A DNA stretch of 64,000 nucleotides from assembly GCA_023974075.1 (NCBI GenBank), contig CM043799.1, positions 6,290,585-6,354,584 of the forward strand, in the 5' to 3' direction. Position 1 is the first letter of the stretch. The number at the start of each line of letters is the position of its first letter. The position numbers were made by a program, and so were the translations under genes. The notes beneath the pieces were generated by a model, which was given only the letters and a program-made list of their open reading frames with translations, was not told the DNA's origin and did no database searches. The DNA is from Chaenocephalus aceratus. Taxonomy: Eukaryota > Chordata > Actinopteri > Perciformes > Channichthyidae. Of this stretch, positions 1-9,682 are shown piece after piece.

Positions 1-1360
1 ACTTGCCTTCATCTGACTTTCATGCTCCCTTGCTCCAAGTATTGAACAATAATGGATTTACATTGGATTAATCTGATAGATTAACGGGACTCGGGATTCG
101 ACTCGCACTCGCTCACTGATTGACGCGGACTCGGACTTGTGAATTCTCGCGCGTGATGACTCGAGAATTGTCCGCACACGATGATTCAGACTTGACTTGT
201 ACATTGACGCTCCGACTGGGACTCGAGCAAGTTTTGTCTCGAGTCAGATGTACTCTGTCCTGGCGTGTGCACCTGCGAGGCGAGTGCAAGTACTGGGCGC
301 GCCCCCAAGTACCACCCCCGCTATTTCAGTCTAAAGATGTCCAGAGACACACCCTGCATCGTGCTGTATGCTTTCACAGATTTTGCTTAGGGAAAGAGCA
401 GCGCAAAATGCTCGTTATGTAGAAAATATTGAAAAGAAGGGTCCATAACACATTACTCTAAGGATCGAGTTGAGACATATACAGATGTAGCGCTTCATTT
501 CAGACGCCTACCCGTGCGGGTCCGTGATCGGCACGGGGTGGGCCCCTGCTGAAAAGGAAAACCCCCCCGCAGGACTTGAAACGCCCCCTTGATAAATACA
601 TTTAATTATAATGAAACCAGCTGCAATGGATTATGGATCCACCAGGGGGAGCCGTGAAAAGCTGCCACACTGGAACTCATGTGAAATAAATAGCTGATCT
701 ACAGGTATCTGATATAGCGGATATTTGTTAAGATCCATATGTCACGGATAGGATCATATTCTGTGCTAAATAAGAGACATGTAATCATTTACTAAACATC
801 ACCATGTTTTTATTTAACAAAATAATGTTTAATTCACGTTGGCGTAAGTACAAAAACAATTGCTATGTTTTTAGATCAGGAAATGCATCCAGGCTCAAAC
901 AAACGATTTTCAATCATCATCCTCACGATCATTTAATGTATCATATGTTCGTGAGTTGAAATGAATGCACTACATTTAATCCACGTGAGTTTACAACAAC
1001 AAAAATAATCGCTTTGTTTTTATATCACATCCGACCGGAGGAAAATGCAGCGGCTCTCACTACCGATCATCCTAATCCCACGGGCAAACAATAATATGTA
1101 CAGTGTTAATAGTGTACTGTATTATTAGTGTCTAATATTACTGGGGATTTCGGAATGGTACTGGATTTTGATTTATTGTATCGGCTTCATATCGCAATAT
1201 ATTCTCGAAGTCTGAAATGCAAAAATGTCCAACATTAGGGCAATTCACCCTACATTCAATCATTCAAACAAAATCATATTTAGTTTCTTTTTAACGAAAT
1301 AAATGTGGTTTAATCCACATAATTTAGGCCTACTGTGTTAATTGTTTACTGTAGTATTGT
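1..1360. repeat. Copy A of an exact long direct repeat (other copy 62641-64000)
   Basis: Every base line from 1 to 1360 matches 62641 to 64000 with no difference that I can see, at an offset of 62,640 bp. The window ends before the second copy does, so the repeat may be longer, and it may also begin before position 1. The content is non-coding: a GACTCGG-rich stretch at about 87-240, a GC-rich patch near 505-585, then AT-rich sequence. The 100-codon open frame at 120-422 has no recognisable domain. Possible causes are a large tandem duplication, terminal redundancy of a circular or mis-joined contig, or a false duplication of two haplotypes. Confidence 0.95.
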
Positions 1361-1710
1361 TTAACTTGAAGGTGCCTGATGGAGAGTCCTGCACGGGTCT
1401 GATTTTCAAGACTCGCTCCCGCCCCGCACCCGCGACGTGCAATACCGAACCCGCCCCACTACCCGCACATATTGCCAATTAGTTCCGCAACCCAACCCGA
1501 CCCATCGGCACAAGATCCGCAACCCGACCTGAACCCGCATAGCCTAGCCTATATATGAGCAGTGAAAACGTGCAATTATTAACACATGCAGTTGCATATT
1601 TGTCTCAAAAAGCGTGGGATGTTGGTTATTTTCTCCATCTAGGATGATACCAAAAGCCTCCCAGACGTTGGATTTCGCTCTTGAGGAACGGAGCGTCCAC
1701 ACTACAGCTT

Positions 1711-2293
1711 CAAAAAAAGCTTAGAGCTGGGCGTGTGTGTGCAAGGTTGCATAAAGTGTATACATTGTCTCGCAGGAAGCCATTTAGTGTGCGTCACTGT
1801 TGGGTACATCCTATACTCCGAAAACGTTTGCAACGGGGGGAATACCACGTTCTGGTCCAAGAGCTCCGTCTGGATGACAACCTCTTTCAGAAATACTTCA
1901 GGATGAGCAAAGACGTGTTTGACGAGTTGCTCGGAAAAGTGGGTCCACTGATTACAAAGGCTGACACCCATCTGCGTTTGTCAATCGGACCTGCCGAGCG
2001 ACTCGCCATATGCCTACGGTACGTTTTGTGTATTTATACTTCTTTCATCTGACTCTGTATAGAAGGAGAGAGAATGCATGCATGAAGTCTGTGATTTTGT
2101 TCATATGGATAACATTAATTAAGATAGCTAGGTAAACACAGTATGTGGGGGGGGGGGGGGTGTGGTCTGTGTGTGTGGGGGGGGATCTGTGTGTGTGTGT
2201 GATCTGTGTGTGTGTCTGTGATCAATGTGTGTATGCGATCTGTGTGTGTGGGGGGGGTCTGTGTGTGTGTCTGTGATCAATGTGTGTCTGTGA

Positions 2294-2327
<34 letters not shown>

Positions 2328-3101
2328 GTCTGAATAAATATATTTTGTAATCATGTATATATATTTTTTCTCAGGTACCTGGCAACCGGTGACTCGTACA
2401 GGATCATAGCATTCAGCTATCGGGTCGGGCATGCAACAGTGGCTGTCATCGTGAAGGAGGTTGCGGGTGCCATCTGGACCACCCTGGTTGAGGAGACCAT
2501 GCCGGTACCACAGATGGAGGACTGGAGAGTCATCGCTGCTGGGTTCCAGGAGCGTTGGGACTTTCCCATTTGTGTTGGTGCCATTGATGGGAAGCACGTG
2601 GTGATCCAGGCTCCGGCAAATTCTGGGTCCCTCTACTTCAACTACAAGTCCAGCCACTCCTTGGTACTGCTGGCTGTCGTGGATGCTGAGTACCTCTTCA
2701 GGGTAGTGGATGTCAGAGGATTTGGAAAGAGCAGCGACAGTGGGAGCCTGAGGAATTCCGCTTTTGGAGAGAGCCTCAGAGATGGCAGTCTGCAGCTACC
2801 ACCTGACACCGTCATCCCAGGAGCAGAGCGGCTCGGCCTTCTTCCCCATGTGTTGGTTGGAGATGAGGCTTTTCCGCTGCTGGACAACCTGCTGCGTCCG
2901 TTCCCTGGACGTCACCTCACCTGTGAAAGGAGGTTGTTCAACTACCGCCTCAGCCGGGCCAGGTTGGTGGTTGAATGTGCGTTTGGCATCCTCTCATCCC
3001 AGTGGAGAATGCTCAGGCGTGTCATCACCACCAGCCCCGAGGTAACAGAGTTGTGTGTGAAGGCCACCTGTGTGATGCACAACTTCCTCCGCAGACGATA
3101 G
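1711..3101 (+). CDS. Harbinger DDE transposase (HARBI1-like), two exons visible
   Basis: Exon 1 ends at 2018 (donor GT at 2019) and exon 2 begins at 2375 after a pyrimidine-rich acceptor ending TCAG. The join restores the family motif AICLRYLATGDSYR. The catalytic motif GAIDGKHV has its Asp at 2586-2588, the region of the second Asp is VVDV at about 2700-2711, and the Glu lies in VVECAFGIL at about 2973. The protein ends with HNFLRRR and a TAG, as HARBI1-like transposases do. Exon 2 has no stop or frameshift. The start is unclear: the open frame upstream runs into the terminal inverted repeat without an ATG, and the first in-frame Met is at 1903, inside the conserved region. The 5' part is therefore probably shortened or another exon is missing. 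HARBI1-type proteins cut and join transposon ends in the nucleus. Confidence 0.85.
2141..2329. repeat. Imperfect GT/G-rich simple repeat in the transposase intron
   Basis: Runs of G alternate with GTGTGT and variants of the unit GATCTGTGTGTGTG. The repeat lies entirely inside the intron 2019-2374, so it lengthens the intron without touching the coding sequence. Confidence 0.9.
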
Positions 3102-3683
3102 GAAGACCATCACGCACACCTATCGCAGAGTCCACGGGTGAAGCTACTCCAACCCTGTGTGATGCACCGAGGATGGGCTCCAACAACGCCACACACACAT
3201 CCATCCAACTGCGGGAGACCTTCAGCTCCTATTTGAATGAGGAGGGTGCAGTGCAATGGCAGCATAGAGTGGTGTAGGGTCACCATTGTCTCCAAACCAA
3301 AATCTCTTTTAAGCGCTACCCATATTTTCTTTAAAAAGCAAATATTCCAAATGAGCCATTTTAAAATCAACCATTCCTAATAAACATGTTTCCTGAATTG
3401 ATATTATGATATGACTAACAACCTTTTTCCTTCAGTCCTGTTTTTAGTGATAAAAATTACAACAGATTTTCACCTGAACAATTACAGAAGACAGCACATT
3501 ATATATCGACATACATGAAGCTTCTGGTATGTTGCAACTGACAAACTACATGAACAAGTCAAGACACAGTATAGCCATAACATACTTTAAATAACTTTTA
3601 TTTATGTAATGTTGTGAGTGAAGTGTGTGATGAGTGATGAGTGTAAAAACATGTCATGTGGATCAGTATCAGTATGTAATTAA

Positions 3684-4609
3684 TTAATTTTCCAGCTCTG
3701 CTGCCTCCAGGACCGCCTTGTGTATGGTCAGTCTGAGCCTCAGCCTATTTCTCCTGCTGATCAGCCTCATGGTGGGCAAGAGACTCCGGAAGAAGAGCAG
3801 GTCTTCGTCCTCCTCCACCACTGGTGGTGGGGGTGGTGGTGGTGGTGGCATATCCAGCATTGGACCGACAGTGGAAAGCAGATTTTCCTCAAAGGGGGAC
3901 ATCTCCCTTCCCCTTCTCTTTTTCCCCCGGAATCCGACTCTCGTCTGTGCTGGCTGGCTGACTGGCTGGCTGACTGACCGGCTGACTGGCTGGCTGGCTG
4001 ACTAGCAGGCTGACTGGCACCTGGTTGGCTTTCAATGCTGTCATCCAGGCTCTCTTCCAGGCTGTCTTCCTCTTCCTCTTCTATGGATGTGGATGGAGGC
4101 AGGGCTTGCCGGGGGAAATTGCTGGACGTCTCGCGATCAAGCATGAATGGCTTTAAAAAGCTCATGATTGCCGCGAGACGCCAGGGCTTAGATCCCCCGG
4201 AAGACCCTCCCCCGCTCCTTTTCCCTTCCTTCATTTTTGCATATATATATATATAACTAAGAAATATGAAAGCAGAATATGAGCAGAAAGGAGTATGACA
4301 TTGTGTGCATTAATGTAATGCAATATAGTCTATGATGTGGCAGAGGTAAAGTGTCAGCGGATGATGAACATTTATGTGATTAATGTTTATGCTAAATATA
4401 GTGGCTAATGGCTATGCTTGCTAGCTATGTTAACACTACGTAAACTGGATATAAAATCCCCAAACAAGCGAAAACCTACCAGTTTCACCCACTGTCTCTG
4501 CCACCTCCCTCCATGACTGGTTCCTCCGGTTTGTATCCCGGTAGGTGAAGAATGTCTGGTCATATAAAACCCGGTGATTTGCTACGGCGATAATCAATTT
4601 CTGCTCCAT
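3684..4609 (-). pseudogene. Harbinger accessory protein: MADF domain plus BESS motif, frameshifted
   Basis: A first exon starts with ATG at 4609 and reads MEQKLIIAVANHRVLYD, then a Tyr/Trp-rich stretch typical of the first half of a MADF (Myb/SANT-like) domain, ending at about 4482 before a GTAGG donor. A second block (about 4230-3905) begins with a basic GSGG-like linker and the MADF end SKPWRLAAIMSFLKPF, followed by an acidic stretch and S/Q/A/P repeats encoded by a CTGG-rich minisatellite at 3948-4015. The BESS-like end (EDLLFFRSLLPTMRLI...) is in a different frame (3902-3684), so at least one frameshift near 3905 separates them. The usual central MADF part with the KW..LRD signature is not visible in the 4235-4481 gap. 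Such proteins bind the transposon ends. It converges on the transposase gene. Confidence 0.7.
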
Positions 4610-4825
4610 CTTTTTTTGAAATATAGAAATTAACGGCGGGATATCTCTCCCAGCTTAGACGCGGTTTGATTGGCTAGCGCTTGAGCTGTCAGATTTTCAG
4701 AAACGGGATTTGATTGGCTGGCGCTAACGGAGACGGCGGAGACGGACCGCTATGCTACCCACAATTCAGTTCGGCGAAAAAGCGGCAACGTGACGTCACC
4801 CCATTCAAAGTGAATGGGCAGATTG

Positions 4826-4880
4826 AAGCTGTAGACGCTGTCGACGCTGTAGACGCTGTCGACGCTGTAGACGCTGTAGT
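4826..4880. repeat. Subterminal 9-bp tandem repeats of the Harbinger right end
   Basis: Units GCTGTAGAC and GCTGTCGAC alternate about six times and run directly into the terminal inverted repeat. Subterminal arrays like this are often binding sites for the transposase or its Myb-like helper; here that role is inference. Confidence 0.8.
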
Positions 4881-4896
4881 GTGGACGGGCCAGAAG

Positions 4897-5312
4897 TGTT
4901 ATTGAAAATGCTGTATTCTCTGTTAGAGAATATTTTAAGGATATCTCTTTGTGTTTTAAGATTCTCAGTCTTTCTTGCATGTTCCTGCAAGTAAGACACA
5001 GGTAAAAAGGTATTTTGCCTTTCCTGTGGGGGAGGGATATGGGCACATGAGAAGTTGCCATACAAACAGTTTTTTGTTCCAGGGTCTGGTATTGATTACC
5101 AGAGGCGGGAATATAGGCCACTCCTTTCTTTAATGTATAGTTCTGCACTGTGCCCTTTTGTCTTGAGAGTTCACGGGGCAGGTCATCTGTAGAGATGTGA
5201 ATGTGCCTTGTGAACCCTCCGGCCGTTTGGTCTCTCAATAAATATCAGTGCTTGACATTCAGAACTCCTGCTAATCCCGTGTCTCTCTGAGTCCTGACTT
5301 TCCATTGCAACA
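4897..5312 (+). mobile_element. Solo LTR with 4-bp target duplication
   Basis: The block starts TGTTATTG and ends TTGCAACA, so it has the TG...CA ends of an LTR with short inverted termini. GAAG flanks it at 4893-4896 and 5313-5316. An AATAAA signal lies near 5236, followed by a short T/C-rich tail. The 416-bp length and 4-bp duplication fit gammaretrovirus-like elements, but the family is inferred. It landed one base outside the Harbinger 3' end. Confidence 0.75.
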
Positions 5313-5637
5313 GAAGTTTCCCTTACATTCTCCACTAGAGAGCTTCACCTCAGCCATTTCGAATGTGGCGCGCACAGCAGCAGATTGATGCGCTGCAGAG
5401 GTTATGATTATGCATGGTCCCGCGGGGGAGAAGTCTGAGGATTTAAACATTAAACTACATTATTATTATTTTAATATATTTATTATGCAATACCCGCGAC
5501 CCGACCCGACCCGCATCATCTTTGTTTTACCCAGAACCGAACCCGGAAATAAGCGTTTGAAAAAATACCACCCGCGAATCACCTTTTTTGCGGGTCACCC
5601 GCGGGTACCCGACCCGATGCAGGACTCTGGCCTGATG

Positions 5638-6049
5638 TGAACATTTCCAGAAGAACTCTAGCTTGAATGGCCTTTGTATGTATACAGTAGGCCTACAGTA
5701 TAGCCCAACCATGTACACCGTCCTTTTTTCCCGTCCAAAGTTTGAATTGGATAAAGGTAATGGTTATTGATGGTGCTTTTATAGCCTATTGTATAATAAC
5801 TGTGTGATTTATATTGCTTTTCAAATGCATATATGGCCACCCATTTACACGGCTCTTCCCGTCAAGAATATGAATAGAACTTAGGTAGATCACTTTACAT
5901 TTCTGCAAATTAATTTTTAATCACACACGTCTCCCCACCTCTCCCCGTCCCGAAAATGATAAATAAAATAAAAAGAGGAAACAATTTTCAAGTTCAGTTT
6001 TCAACGTTTTATTTAAAATAACTGACATAACAGACACCATACTGTAGGC
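5638..6049. other. Non-coding stretch
   Basis: AT-rich sequence with no domain-bearing frame and no clear repeat end. Its right edge carries the poly(A) signal of the minus-strand exon described next. Confidence 0.5.
6008..6013 (-). terminator. Poly(A) signal for the orphan exon
   Basis: AATAAA on the minus strand within TTAAATAAAACG, 37 bases downstream of the stop at 6050-6052. Confidence 0.5.
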
Positions 6050-6202
6050 CTATCTGCTGCGGAAACCAGGACGAGCTATTTCGGGATCTGTTTTTCGGGG
6101 GCTCCTCAGTCTCTCATTTACCCGGCTCCTGATCTTATGCCACTGGTCAATGTTCAGATTTGGGAACCAATTGGAAACATAGGACTCAATCTTTTTCAAC
6201 CT
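6050..6202 (-). CDS. Orphan 3'-terminal exon of an unrecognised gene
   Basis: On the minus strand a strong acceptor (TTTCTTTTTTCCCATCAAG) precedes 50 open codons that contain NWFPNLNIDQWHKIRSR and end GFRSR followed by TAG at 6052-6050. I do not recognise the family. The composition is basic and helical-looking, and could be the end of a transposon protein or of a host gene. An AATAAA signal lies 37 bases past the stop, which supports a real last exon. Upstream exons are not evident: the sequence beyond 6455 is LINE. Confidence 0.45.
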   Translation of the reverse strand, partial: RLKKIESYVSNWFPNLNIDQWHKIRSRVNERLRSPRKTDPEIARPGFRSR

Positions 6203-6454
6203 CTTGATGGGAAAAAAGAAAGGTGTAAATGGTTGAATGATGAATAAACAGTGAGAAAATACAGTATGTACAGTATGAATACACTAGATATACACAGCAG
6301 CCCAGCCTGTGAGCAGTATGAACACCAATGAGCGCTCAGCTCGAGATACCAGCGAGTCGAGAGAGAGAATGATATCTGCATTTTCTCTTTTGGTTTGATT
6401 AGGACACATCCTGGGGATTGTGTTTACAAACATTGACCAGACCGTTCACCAGCC

Positions 6455-7137
6455 CCCACCCCCCATTTTTATTTTTTTATTTTATTTATCCAGGAATGTC
6501 CCATTGAGATACAAGATCTCTTCTTCCAGGGAGTCCTGACCAACACGGCACAGAACAAGTTTCAACATAAAACAAGGGCATTAAACAAAAAAAACATACA
6601 ATTCAAATATAAATACAGAAGGCCATTTGTGCAGTGGCAAGAAGCATAATCACATCAGCAATAGCATCAGGTAAAACAGTTACATGTTTCATGAAGGGCT
6701 AATCGTAGCATACCTTTAAAAGCATTTACAGTAGGAAGTGCCTCTAGACAAAGTTTTACTTGCAGCGTATTCCATAAAAAGGGAGCATAGTGGGAGAATG
6801 CAGCTTTACCAAGCTCTGACTGCATCAAAGGAACAAAAGCATCCCATTTGCTGCTCGTCTAGTATTAAAAAAGCAAGTATAAAAGGACAGAAGTCTGGAG
6901 ATATATAAGGGCAGCTTACCTAGCAATGACTTAAGGATAACAATCAACATGTGTGATTGTCTTCTTTGGTACAGAGAGGACCATCCTAAGGACTGATACA
7001 AAGTGCAATGGTGGGTGCGAGAGCCTGCACCCGTTACAAAACGTATAGCATGTTGCCTATGATGTCCTGTGTTGCAAACTCTTTGTTTAAAACGAATTGG
7101 CCATCGGAATGTGTGGAGGAATTCTCCCAAGGGTCAC
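6455..7137 (-). mobile_element. 5'-truncated L2/Rex1-like LINE, 3' end
   Basis: Minus-strand non-LTR retrotransposon fragment. Its 3' untranslated end contains the common fish LINE/SINE tail (reading TCCCATTGAGATA on the plus strand at about 6502). The coding remnant is upstream of that (next entry). The right border near 7137 is an abrupt 5' truncation, the normal result of incomplete reverse transcription. Confidence 0.65.
6712..7130 (-). pseudogene. C-terminal end of a LINE reverse transcriptase, frameshifted
   Basis: The minus-strand frame from 7130 contains QSLGWSSLYQRRQSHMLIV and LLGKLPLYISRLLSF, which matches the post-catalytic 'W-L-x-x-x-R-R' region of L2/CR1-group reverse transcriptases. 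After a frameshift near 6825 a second frame gives SELGKAAFSHYAPFLWN, the usual 'G-K-x-x-F-x-Y-x-A-P-x-x-W-N' end of the same domain. The catalytic YADD region is missing through 5' truncation. Confidence 0.6.
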
Positions 7138-7299
7138 ATTCCACAGCTCTCCCCCCCCCCACTCCTGTGATCTCCCATCCCCCAGTCTGTAGGTTTGTGT
7201 TTGCATATTTCTATGCCGTAATTCATACTGGTCCTCTCACACACATACATTCTCCTTACAGTATACATACATAGGCTATATGAGTCCGTGTATCTACGG

Positions 7300-8431
7300 T
7301 AGGAGTGTTGAAAATAATCGTTTCTACGATGCATTGCGATGCGGACGTGGACGATTCGGTATCGATGCAGTGACGGAAGATAATCGATTATAGCGTAGTA
7401 ACGTTTCTTCCTGATTTTCCGGCCGCGGCTTTACTGTAAAGTTTTTTTTCTGTCACTTTAATATCAAATCGGTCGGTGACACAAAGATCAGGGAACAGAC
7501 GTGACAGCGGCACAGTAACACAGCGGCACCAAACACGGAGCAGTCTGCTTTATCCACCAACACAAGAACACCAGTCCAGAACCAACAGCAGACGGACCCG
7601 CTCTGAATCACTCTGTCGCTGCGGCTCAGAGACACAGGGATTTATGTTTTTCAAAAATAATCGCGTTACAATCATGTCAGGTTTTTGGTGGATTTAATTA
7701 AGTCTTGGATTGCAGAGTATGAATGTCCTCTAGCAATTTTCAGACGATATATACGTGTGTAAAGTTTGTGAATGCAGGAGGAAAAAAGCTTCCACGATCA
7801 CCGTCTCCTCTCCGTTCCTCCAAGCCCCGCCCCCTCCCTGAAAATAATGAGTGACAGGCTGATAGTGACCCGATAGAAACTTTATTATTCACTTAATCAC
7901 TGAGATATAATGAAGCTAACTTAGTCTCATACATTCATGGGATTTATGTAACAGTAAGACAGAGAATGTAAGTGTGCACCCACATGCAGTATTTTTGTTT
8001 GTATATGCTGTTGTAAATACTCCTGTTGTCTGCTGTGTTCCGACTCAAGTCCTGTGTGTGATGCCACATTCAGGACATTCAGTGTCCTTTTTTTTTAACA
8101 GAAGACCATTGCTAGAAGCTGCAGCTAGACTACAGAAGCATTATTTCTTTTTGTTTTTGAGGATGGAACAACTTCACACACGGAGGCTAGACCTATACAA
8201 TTCATTTATTTTGGTTTATAAATTAATGTCAAGACATTTATGGTATTGATTTCTGAAGCACTTTCTAAATAATAAAAAGAGAGTTCATATGTATTTACTG
8301 CATGTATGCATTGATGAAAAATAAGACATGCGCATTAATATAGAAAATTGAGGATGCAAGGCATTGGTATGAATCGTGATGCATCGGGATATCGAATCGA
8401 ATCGTGAGACCAGTGAAGATGCACAGCCCTA
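7300..8431. mobile_element. hAT-type element with 8-bp duplication
   Basis: The ends are TAGGAGTGTTG and, reverse-complemented, TAGGGCTGTGCATC. ATCTACGG flanks the element exactly at 7292-7299 and 8432-8439. Both terminal regions are rich in CGAT-type motifs (ATCGATTATAGCG near 7385, TCGAATCGAATCG near 8395). No transposase frame is visible. The internal part (about 7380-8230) recurs in reverse orientation at about 32735-33560. Confidence 0.8.
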
Positions 8432-8439
8432 ATCTACGG

Positions 8440-8655
8440 ACCATTTGTTTTTCTTTATTAAAAAAGTAAACGGAAGAGCGTCTGAGAGGCGTTTTTGCCC
8501 TTTTGCTTTTTACCTTACTAAATGGTCTAATGGTCAGTGGAGCGAGGGGGGAGGCTCGCGAAACTCGCGGAAGTGATTTCAAAACAAAAAGCACTCGTTT
8601 GCTCGGAACAAAGAAAACGGCCAAGACACACATTGAGTCCAGAAAATGAATGTTA
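8440..8655. other. Short unassigned stretch
   Basis: No recognised gene. GC-rich patch near 8540-8580. Confidence 0.4.
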
Positions 8656-8725
8656 TTAAGGGCTGTAAATATAATAAGCCTGTGTCTAAAATTGACAACA
8701 GGCTTATTATATTTACAGCCCTTAA
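8656..8725. repeat. Perfect 28-bp inverted repeat with 14-nt loop
   Basis: The left arm 8656-8683 (TTAAGGGCTGTAAATATAAT...) is the exact reverse complement of 8698-8725, with a 14-base spacer. RNA or single-stranded DNA would form a very stable hairpin. The arm contains AGGGCTGT, which resembles hAT termini in this window, so a tiny fold-back element is one explanation. Confidence 0.85.
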
Positions 8726-8814
8726 GATACACTTTTGTGTCCCTCTTCGTCTCTTTTCGTCTCGTGTCGTATCACTCCGTTTACCTGATTACCTCACCCC
8801 CTCCCTGGTAAATA

Positions 8815-9228
8815 CATCCTGTTGAGCAGTATTTTCCGTTTCGTAAAATGATAAAATACGGCGAAGATATTAAAATATGTGCTTCCATTATTCATACTTC
8901 TGAAATATATCTGTATTAACTTTATATCATCGTATGTCCGTGTTTATTGGGTCTTTTTGCATAAAACAAAGACTGGCATATAGTTTCAAGCCAGTACTTT
9001 CGACAGAAATACACATATACATCCTGTTGAGCAGGATCTACAGTTTCCAGTATTTTCCGTTTCGTTAAATGATCAAATACGGCGAAGATATTCAAATATG
9101 TGCTTCCATTTTTTATACTTTTGAAATGTATTAACTTTATATCATCGTATTTCCGTGTTTACTGGGTCTTTTTGCATGAAACAAAGACTGGGATATAGTT
9201 TCAAGCCAGTACTTTCGACAGAAACACA
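8815..9228 (+). repeat. Two-copy direct tandem duplication, about 205 bp per unit
   Basis: Both units start CATCCTGTTGAGCAG (8815 and 9020) and end near CCAGTACTTTCGACAGAAA. Differences are scattered substitutions and a small insertion in copy 2. There is no coding frame. Confidence 0.85.
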
Positions 9229-9682
9229 CGTCAATGTTGTCCGGACTGTTGTTTTTATGCGGCACCGGCTTGAACAGGTCATGTGATCTGATCACGCCGG
9301 CGTGACGGTCGACTCCAAAGGGTTAATATTAAATACATATAAGTATTTTTACAACTTGTATTTAGAAATACACATTGAATGTGGCATCTGCTATAATGGG
9401 GTTAATGTATGATATTACTAGGGCTGTCAGTCGATTAAAATATGTAATCACGATTAATCGCATGATTGTCCATAGTTAATCGCGATTAATCGCACATTTT
9501 TTATCTGTTCTAAATGTACCTTAGAGGAATATTTTTCAAGTTTTTAATACTCTTATCAACATATGAGTGGACAAATATGCTTTATGCTAATGTTTATTAT
9601 CATTTGAACAATGACAAATATTCTCATGAATATTAAACACAACAACCTGAACATTACAAATATTCGCCTCAATTCAACCAGG

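Larger units (their letters stand above)
1689..4892 (+). mobile_element. PIF/Harbinger transposon, apparently complete, with two convergent genes
   Basis: The inverted ends are GGAGCGTCCACACTACAGCTT at 1690-1710 and, reverse-complemented from 4891, GGCCCGTCCACACTACAGCGT, with three mismatches. A 3-bp GAA lies at 1686-1688 and at 4893-4895, consistent with the 3-bp duplication of this superfamily. Inside are a DDE transposase on the plus strand and a MADF/BESS (Myb-like) protein gene on the minus strand. That is the standard two-gene set of Harbinger elements, in which the second protein helps the transposase to reach the nucleus and bind DNA. The right end carries a run of 9-bp subterminal repeats. 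It sits inside the hAT element at 1382-5629. Confidence 0.85.
1382..5629. mobile_element. Non-autonomous hAT-type element, host of two nested insertions
   Basis: The left end reads GAGAGTCCTGCACGGGTC and the reverse complement of the right end reads CAGAGTCCTGCATCGGGT, giving terminal inverted repeats. The element is flanked by the identical 8-bp duplication GCCTGATG at 1374-1381 and 5630-5637, the size hAT elements make. Once the nested Harbinger (1689-4892) and solo LTR (4897-5312) are removed, only about 0.6 kb of hAT remains. It is rich in CCCGACCCG-type sequence near both ends. I see no transposase of its own, so it was probably mobilised in trans. Confidence 0.85.

Noticed and set aside
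120..422. 100-codon open frame present in both copies of the terminal repeat
   Set aside because: No domain, GACTCG-rich repeat composition, no splice or poly(A) context. Treated as non-coding.
4826..4880. Short regular array resembling a CRISPR
   Set aside because: Units are 9 bp without spacers and sit in a transposon end.
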